Positions 57,448 through 64,000 of a stretch of DNA of 64,000 nucleotides are shown piece after piece. The translations under genes were made by a program, and so were the position numbers. The stretch is from Channallabes apus. Its lineage: Eukaryota; Chordata; Actinopteri; Siluriformes; Clariidae. How positions within the stretch are numbered: the first letter of the stretch is position 1; each line of letters begins with the position of its first letter. The DNA is taken from contig CM060112.1 of assembly GCA_030522415.1 (NCBI GenBank), forward strand, positions 12,815,001-12,879,000. Direction: 5' to 3'. The notes under the pieces are model-generated. The model saw only the letters and a list, made by a program, of their open reading frames with translations. It ran no database searches and had not been told where the DNA came from.

Positions 57448-58690
57448 AACGAACGGTTGGCTGGCATCTGGATGAAGCAGGATGGGTGTGGTGGTGAACA
57501 GGTGGCAGAGTCGGTGGAAAGCTGAGATGGCGGTAGGGTCGAGTCGGAAGGAATGGTTGGAGAGCCTGGTAAGTGCAGTGAGTGGTGCTGCAACTGTACT
57601 GTAGCCCCGGATAAAGCGACGTTAAAAGTTCGCAAACCCAAGAAAGCGTTGGAGCTGTTTGAGTGTCCTGGGTAGGGGCCAGTGACGTACAACCTCCAGC
57701 TTCTGCGGGTCCATGGCCACACCCTGGGGCAAGATGACAAAACCCAGGAACGTGGTGGAGTGCTCGTGAAAAGCACACTTTTCCAGCTTACAGTACAGCT
57801 GGTGGGCGAGCAATCTCTTAAGGACAGCTCGAACGTGTTTGGTGTGTTCAGCGAGGGTACGTGAATAGATTAAAATGTCATCCAGATAGACAAACACCCA
57901 TCGGCCTAGCATGTCCCTGAGGACATCATTGATGAAAGCTTGGAAGGCCCAGGGTGCGTTGCAGAGACCAAATGGGATGACCAGGTTCTCATAGTGTCCA
58001 GTGGGGGTGATGAAGGCCGTCTTCCACTCATCACCCTCTCTGATGCGCACCAAGTTGTAGGCGCTCCGGAGGTCCAACTTAGTGAGCATGGTGGCACCAG
58101 AGAGGGCGTCCAGGGCTGAGTTGGTAAGAGGCAGAGGGTGACGATTTCGGATGGTGATTTTATTATGCCCCCGATAGTCGACACACAGACGAAGTTCGCC
58201 CCCTTTTTTCTTCACAAAGAAGAACCCCGCGGCAGCCGGCGACGAGGAGGGCCTGATGGTGCCATTTCGCAGGGCGTTGGCAACATACTCCTCCATAGCC
58301 TGGGTCTCGTTGGTGAGGACGAGAGTGATGGGTGGAGTCTGCTGGGTGATGGGGCTGGACGAGAGGGGCCGCCCGTCGACTGAGGTGATTCTCACCGGCT
58401 GGGATAACGCCTCAATCTTTACAATTACCCAATGTACCCAATCCTCTGGCGTACGTTGAGTCAATGAAGTTACCCGCGGCACCGGAATCGATGAACGCGG
58501 TACTTCTGACCCGTTTGTGGCCAAGGTGGAGGGTTACCTGGACCGTGAGTCGAGTAGCGGTGTTGTCGGTGGTAGCGGAGAGGTGGAAAGTGCCCGGGGA
58601 GTCTCTCCTGTCTCTCACAGGGTCTGGGCGTTTCCCGGACGGGACGGGCAGGTGGCTCGGTGGTGCGCTGCTGAGGCGCAATAGGCGCAC
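57448..58690 (-). pseudogene. Gypsy protease and reverse transcriptase with a deletion
   Basis: [16 protein letters not shown] (58690-58412) is the aspartic protease active site. In the next frame (58524-57622), protease text [20 protein letters not shown] passes directly into [15 protein letters not shown], so the end of the protease and the RT start appear deleted. RT motifs follow: [13 protein letters not shown] (first catalytic D), [12 protein letters not shown] and [11 protein letters not shown] (YLDD). The frame ends with a stop at 57622 in the [10 protein letters not shown] region, where a shift leads on to the connection and RNase H. Confidence 0.9.
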
Positions 58691-59659
58691 AGTCCCTCGC
58701 GGTAACGTCTCTCGCGTTCCGCCATGGTCAGGGAGGCGCGCCCTAGTTGCATGGGTTCCCTGGCTCCGGTGTCAACCACTGCAGGGGGTGGAGATCCGAC
58801 ACGTCCAGGCAGAGTGGTGGTGACGGTGGGTGGTGGCCTTGGTGCAGTGTAGACATAAGTGGACGGTGGCGGCAGGGTTCGGGGTGCTGGCTTCGGACGA
58901 GAGAGGAGGCGCTGGTCGATCTGGAGGGCTAGCTGGATTAGCCCCTCCAGTGTGGCTGGGAGCTCTCGTCCGGCTAGCTCGTCTTTGATGCGATTAGCCA
59001 GCCCCTCGAAGTAGGACGTCCGGAGGGCTGCGTCTCCCCAGGAGGTCTGGACGGCGAGGGTTCGGAACTCCGCGCTGTGTATCTACTCACGGACAGTCCT
59101 CCCTGCCGCAGGTGGTAGAGTTTTTCTGTCGGTCTCCACCTCGCCCGCAGGATGTTCAAATGTCAGCTTGAGTTGGCGGGTGAACTCATTATACGAGTGC
59201 GCGGTGTCTGTGTCCGCGCGCAGGACTGCCGTGGCCCACTCTGCTGCCTGCCCTGATAGCAACGAGACGAGTAGTGCAATGCGCAGCCGGTCGGTGGAGT
59301 ACTTGGTGGCATTGAACTCAAACACCAGTTCCAGCGATGTTAGAAACACACTGCATTTCGCATCCATGCCATCCCATTTGTCTGGAAGTGCTAGAAAAAC
59401 ATTGGAAGAGGGCGGGGGGGGGCGGCGCTGCGACCGCTGCGGCGGGAGGACCACTAGCCAGCCCATCAACCGCCGCCCGGAGGCTTGCGTTCTCCCGCCG
59501 AAGCTCCGCAACCTCGCGGCGCAAGGCCGCGATGTCTTGGACACTCCGGCGCAGAGAATCGAGCTCTGCGGTTAGCGTATTGATGAGCAAAGCATGCTGG
59601 TTAACCACATCGCAGAGGCGGGCGTGATCCGCTGGGTTTACTGCTTTCGGCTCTGTCAT
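58640..59659 (-). pseudogene. Gypsy gag, frameshift and stop
   Basis: The ATG is at 59659-59657, only two bases inside the LTR edge. The N-terminal part has coiled-coil-like heptads (LRREVAELRRENASLRAAV). A shift in a G-rich run near 59411-59424 moves the frame to 59544-59083, which has LPDKWDG, LRIALLVSLLSG and ATAVLRAD. A TAG follows at about 59080, then the frame remains open to a zinc knuckle of the form C-x2-C-x4-H-x4-C (CAYCASAAHHRATC) near 58660. Confidence 0.88.
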
Positions 59660-59661
59660 TC

Positions 59662-60074
59662 TGTCACGTACTAACCGGGATGACCAGAAAGATGATCGCT
59701 CTATCTGTCACGAACTAACCGGGATGACCAGAAAGATGATAGCTTTAGCAGTTAGCCCTGTAGTGTGAATGGTAAACCCAAACGCGGATAAACACGAGCG
59801 GGCAGGATAATCACGCGCTTTGCTATAAGGACTCTCACAGTAAATGAGCAAAGGAAAGACACAATCTAACCCTAGTCCTATAAACACACACTCAGTCTGA
59901 AAGTCTAGCCAAGAAAGTGAGTACTCACATATGCAGGAACGATTCCGAAAAGACCTGGGCATAACTCAATGACAGAGCGATGTGCGGCGCCATCTTGTTT
60001 CCTCTTATGCTTTCAGGTTCGCGACCGTCTTACTTCTGGGTCCTAGTGCTGGTCGCGGCTGAGTGTGCATGACA
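59662..60074 (-). repeat. Gypsy 5' LTR
   Basis: It differs from the 3' LTR at four positions that I can see (equivalents of 55304, 55525, 55590 and 55596). It carries the same 44-bp doubling (59662-59705 and 59706-59749). Confidence 0.95.
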
Positions 60075-60398
60075 ACTTCACTTTTCCGTTTACTGTACCT
60101 CTGAGAAAAAAAGCTGAATTTTGTTTGTTTATATTTAGGATTTTTATAGTAGTACTAGAAAGTTATAGTTTGGTCTGTACTGTAGTTCGCACCCTTGTAG
60201 AGAATAAATAAGTGAATAACACCTTCATATCCCCTCTCAAGAGAGTGCCATAGTCCATTGTTAGTTTTAATGATTTGGCTGAAACTAATTATCACTACAT
60301 AAGTACCCTCACACCATTGATCATGAGTTTCAGCTGAACCTAATTCTATACTTGTAACAGAAAATGTAGATGCAGATTCCAAATGTGTATTTATATAA

Positions 60399-60437
60399 TA
60401 GACAGACAGAAAGACAGACAGACAGACAAATAGATAG
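60399..60437. repeat. (GACA)n/(GATA)n microsatellite
   Basis: The counterpart of the (GATA)n at 16313-16369. Confidence 0.88.
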
Positions 60438-60599
60438 ATGTGTGTGTAGGCTCTACGCAGGGGCAAGAGAGGGCAGCGCACCCTCAAATAAATGTCTGCA
60501 CATGTTAATATATTCCTAAATGTATATATTACAAGTTGACAAACTGATCTGCGGTAGCGTAAAAATCCGCTGAAAAAAGGACAGGCTGCAGCGCACGCG

Positions 60600-60605
60600 C
60601 ACACA

Positions 60606-60645
<40 letters not shown>
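60600..60645. repeat. (CA)n microsatellite
   Basis: Counterpart of the (CA)n tracts at about 16532 and 17275. Confidence 0.9.
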
Positions 60646-60646
<1 letters not shown>

Positions 60647-60821
60647 ACCTCCCTTGAGCCCTGCGTCTGTCGGATAGATAGATGTGTGTGTGTGTATATA
60701 ATCAAACACATAAATACAAAATACGTTTCAAATAAAATCGCTATTACTTGACCCTGAAGTTTAGTTTAGCACAAACATACAAAAAAACAGAAAAGTCATT
60801 TCTGGTAAATCAACTGCATAT

Positions 60822-62049
60822 TCAATTCAATTCAGTTTTATTTGTATAGCGCTTTTAACAATTGACATTGTCTCAAAACAGCTTTACACAATCAAAAGAA
60901 TTATTTAAGTTTGTATGCAATGTGAATGTGTATGAATCAAAATGTTCAGATATTCCCTGGCGAGCAAGCCCGAGGGCGACAGTGGCAAGGAAAAACTCCC
61001 TGAGACAGTAATAGGAAGAAACCTTGAGAGGAACCAGACTCGACAGGGAACCCATCCTCATCTGGGTGAAACAGATAGCAGGAAATGATCTGCATTTATA
61101 CAGTGTTAGGTTCAGCTATAATAGTTGATGTTAATTGATGTTATAATAGTTGATGTAAAATGGAGTCCAGTAGTTATTCGAGACTCAGATAGACTTGTAG
61201 AAAGTTCCAGTCCTGAACTATCGAATTGTCAAGTCCTCAGAGAAACAGCTGACCACACCAGTCGAGGCCAGGACCATCTTCTAAGTATAGAGAATCATCC
61301 CCAGACACCAGACGCATCCTAAAGAGACACACGGGGCATCCATGCGATGAGACCTCCAACCAGAAACCGGGCACCAGGATGGATCAGACAGGTCCGGAGG
61401 GCATAGGTATGGTCACAGTCACAATGTCTAATGTGAATGTATATTTACTGTAGAGTGCAAGCAGGGACTCCGGCAGGACTAACTATGACAGCATAACTAA
61501 AAGGGAGAGCCAGAAGGAAACACAAACATGAGGGCTCCCTGAGATGTAAAGCAAACAATCACCTCACCGTCAACAAACCTCAGTGATCAAATGAGACTGA
61601 GGAAGACAGCATCTAAACATACCAGTTCACCATAATACTCTACGTCCATGAGTCCCCCAGATCTGCTCCTTTACCTTATGGCAAATCTATTTATAAAATG
61701 CTTGGTTAAATAAATAGGTTTTGAGCCTAGACTTAAACACTGAGACTGTGTCTGAGTCCCGAACACTATTTGGAAGACTATTCCATAATTTTGGGGCTTT
61801 GTAAGAAAAAGCTCTGCCCCCAGCTGTAGTTTTCATAATACGCGGTACTGATAAGCAGCCTGCATCCTTTGACCGAAGTAGGCGTGGCGGATCGTAAGAC
61901 ACTAGCAGTTCGCTCAGATACTGCGGCGCGAGACCATTTAATGCCTTATATGTCAAGAGTAGTATTTTAAAATCAATGCGAAATTTCACAGGGAGCCAAT
62001 GCAGTGAAGATAGGATAGGGGTGATGTGCTCATATCTTCTGGTTCTAGA
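60822..62049 (-). mobile_element. L2-type LINE, strongly 5'-truncated
   Basis: It is nearly identical to the 3' part of the L2 at 6522-9231 and is flanked by the duplication GCATAT (60816-60821 and 62050-62055). The empty site is at 17534-17539. Only the 3' UTR and the RT tail are present. Confidence 0.92.
61687..61989 (-). pseudogene. L2 RT C-terminal tail
   Basis: The last 100 residues of the same protein as at 7548-9230 ([20 protein letters not shown] and following). The upstream portion is lost by truncation. Confidence 0.9.
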
Positions 62050-62519
62050 GCATATGTAGTTTATTTACAGTAATTCTTTAAAAAATGAATATACATTGTA
62101 CACTACACGGTAAACACGGGAAAGATTACAAAAAACAAACAGTGTCTACTTTATAAACAGCTTAGTATGTGCGTCGAGATGCTGAAATCCCTTGCATGTT
62201 GCCGCTCCATTTTGTGCTTCCAAGTGGAGAGATATTTGACCGATAGCCTAGAACAAAAGATCTATAGGTGTGATCACAACCCCCTCCGACCGACCGTGCC
62301 ATCAATCAATGACCACCTCAGAAGTTCCCTCCAATGTATGGCTGCAATACTTGTTTTGCAAGTATTTTTAACACCATTCAAAGGCTTACAATTCGTCTAG
62401 ATTTCTAGCAGATGCCATACGTTTTGTTCCCTGAACATCTGCCGACTTGATTTTCATTTGCTTACGAACACAAGTTCCATTCAACATTGTGAATTTTGCC
62501 CATGATGCTTGCATCGCTT

Positions 62520-63430
62520 TATTAACATTCCAAGCATAGCTTTGGTGCATTCTTTGAGCATTTTCCACAGACAAGCCGCTTACAGGTCTGGCAGATATAA
62601 GAGGTTTTGTTCCCTGCACATCTGCCAATCTGACACTGCCTCCTTTTCGCAGGTGGAGAAGGAGTTTCAGGTAAAGGTCGCTTGCATACCATTGCCCTTG
62701 CCCCTTCTGCCCTTGCCGTTTTCTGGTGCGCACATAGTTCCTTTACCAACTCCAGAATAAATCTCCTCCTGCTTATGGTCACATTCATGCACTGTTTATA
62801 TAGAATATGTGCATTAATTGCCGCCAGGTCTAGGAGGTTGTAAAACACAGCCACAGGCCAGCGCCGGGTGCCTCCCTTTACTGAATACAGCCGCGCCATT
62901 TGATCCATAACATCAACGCCAACTTTAGTGCTGTTGTAGTAGGAAATTGTTTTAGGCAGTTTCTTTTCGCCATTATCAGTTGAAACTGCCTGATGCATTG
63001 TGCTCAGAACGGATACATTCTTCTTTCGTTTTGCCTGATAAATCGTGAGTGTGGCCTTTCCAGCCTTCAACAACCTGGTCGAATATCGTTCAGACTGTGC
63101 CTGTGTACAAGGGGGCATTTCTCGTCTGATTTTATTCATTGTGCCAACAATGGTGGTTTAATTCGCCAAAAGATTGTTTGCAAGTCTTAACGAGGTGAAG
63201 AAATTGTCTGTTGTTATATTTCTTCCTTTCCCCAGGAAAGGCTCCACAATACGCATTACAACGGTGTCTGATAACCGCTGACCAGCCGCCCTACTGTTGT
63301 TTTCCCTAGATAGGGAATTGCGTTCAACGTGTATTTTGTTTCAACATCAGCGGCCACCCAGGATTTCATACCAAACTTGTCTGGTTTATTGGCCATGTAC
63401 TGCGTGAAATGACGCGCTTTTGTAGGGACA
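62520..63430 (-). pseudogene. PiggyBac family B transposase (right copy), N-terminal part lost
   Basis: It parallels the left copy from the second catalytic D region (ITTDNFFTS) through GVDVMDQM and the C-terminal zinc domain ending KLCLEC. A TAA at 63158-63160 replaces a lysine codon, and one base is lost near 63300. Unlike the left copy, the ITTDNFFTSLRLANN region is in frame, so the two copies are broken at different places. The part with the first catalytic D is cut at about 63430. Confidence 0.9.
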
Positions 63431-64000
63431 TAGACTATATACAGGCTGCTATAGACAGGCTCTAAAAACTGCTAGGACTGAGCATCTTAGCCAACTGATA
63501 GCAAGAAACCAAAACAATCCCAGGTTCTTATTTAGTACAGTGGCTCGCCTAACAAAACCTAAGATGCCCGCAGAGAGTATCCCATCACAGTATAGAAGTG
63601 AAGACTTTATGGACTTCTTTAATGAAAAAATCAATAATATCAGGAAGAAAATAATGGAGGTTCAGCCTCTAATAGTATCTCACGATCCAGTTCAGCCTAT
63701 AGCTTCACATTTAGATTTTCAGTGCTTTACAGGTATAGGACAGGAAGAGCTGTATAAACTCATCACCTCGGCTAAATCAACAATGTGCCTGTTAGACCCA
63801 ATCCCAACCAGATTTTTAAAAGAAGTGATGCTTACGGTTGGAGAACCACTTCTAAACATTATTAATTCTTCATTACATCTAGGTCACGTCCCTAAACCTT
63901 TCAAGTTAGCAGTTATTAAGCCGCTTCTTAAAAAATCTAATTTGGACGCGAATGAAATAACAAATTACAGACCGATTTCAAACCTTCCGTTCATATCAAA
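63431..64000 (+). CDS. L2-type LINE reverse transcriptase, N-terminal part, runs off the window
   Basis: One open frame reads ARNQNNPRFLFSTVARLTKP, SEDFMDFFNEKINNI, LDPIPTRFLKEVM and [12 protein letters not shown] to the last base. These are the linker and first RT motifs of an L2 relative. It joins broken piggyBac sequence at about 63430. It is on the opposite strand to the L2 at 60822 and from a different subfamily. Confidence 0.85.

Larger units (their letters stand above)
55202..60074 (-). mobile_element. Ty3/Gypsy chromovirus (chromodomain-bearing LTR retrotransposon)
   Basis: Two 413-bp LTRs bound it, with the 5-bp duplication ACTTC (55197-55201 and 60075-60079); the empty site is visible in the left piggyBac copy at about 15990. 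Minus-strand order is gag, protease, RT, RNase H, integrase, chromodomain. I count 4 differences between the LTRs (about 1%), so the insertion is recent. The interior is nonetheless broken by shifts, a stop and a deletion. Confidence 0.95.
54086..63430 (-). mobile_element. PiggyBac family B, right copy, with nested insertions
   Basis: TTAA (54086-54089) followed by CACTAGAAGCGCC begins it. 54090-55201 and 60075-60821 are collinear with the left copy. A Gypsy element fills 55202-60074 and an L2 fills 60822-62049. The transposase 3' part is on the minus strand at 62520-63430, and the rest is lost at the LINE junction near 63430. The other terminus is not seen. Confidence 0.85.

Overview
This window looks like a teleost fish chromosome, probably an ostariophysan (species inferred, not shown). 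It is almost entirely interspersed repeats. There is no operon structure, the intergenic DNA is AT-rich with long (CA)n, (GATA)n and (TA)n tracts, and the element mix is typical of fish: Tc1/mariner, piggyBac, PIF/Harbinger, DIRS, Ty3/Gypsy chromovirus, L2/Rex1/RTE/L1 LINEs and tRNA-headed SINEs. The only convincing host gene is a two-domain Ly6/uPAR (LU) gene at 52.3-53.7 kb, with four visible exons. A CpG-rich promoter/first-exon candidate with a YY1 motif lies at about 47.9-48.0 kb on the minus strand.

Layout. 0-1 kb: tandem duplication carrying tRNA-like heads. 1.3-2.8 kb: Gypsy fragment with a probable LTR. 2.9-3.7 kb: LINE endonuclease. 4.07-5.66 kb: complete but dead Tc1 element. 6.4-12.6 kb: left arm of a large inverted duplication, interrupted by an L2 LINE and containing a SINE. 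12.6-14.9 kb: L1-type LINE. 14.9-21.9 kb: composite piggyBac (family B) region with a nested Tc1. 21.9-25.6 kb: RTE-like LINE, two Tc1 remnants, an RTE tail and a solo Gypsy LTR. 25.6-37.1 kb: a deep nest in which a DIRS retrotransposon sits inside a piggyBac (family A), which sits inside a Rex1/L2-type LINE that also carries a Harbinger element. 37.1-38.8 kb: Tc1 with an intact transposase. 39-44.7 kb: several copies of an unnamed AT-rich repeat plus a LINE. 44.7-47.4 kb: right arm of the inverted duplication. 48.2-50.9 kb: LINE endonuclease split by solo LTRs. 52.3-53.7 kb: LU gene. 54.1-63.4 kb: second family-B piggyBac copy carrying a Gypsy chromovirus and an L2 insertion. 63.4-64 kb: start of another L2-type LINE running off the end.

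The strongest evidence is structural. Target-site duplications and paired empty sites inside the window order many insertions. The TTAA sites and ends of piggyBac A are visible. The Gypsy has an ACTTC duplication, the Harbinger CAG, and the two inverted solo LTRs CGTCA and CGCAG. The pre-insertion sequence of one solo LTR survives at about 32.0 kb, and the empty site of the L2 in the right piggyBac copy survives at 17.5 kb. A SINE with a tRNA-Ile(UAU)-like head shares its tail with a LINE present in the same window. Most coding remnants carry frameshifts, stops or catalytic substitutions. The clear exception is the 340-residue Tc1 transposase at 37.4-38.4 kb. Homology calls come from reading motifs by eye; no database search was run.
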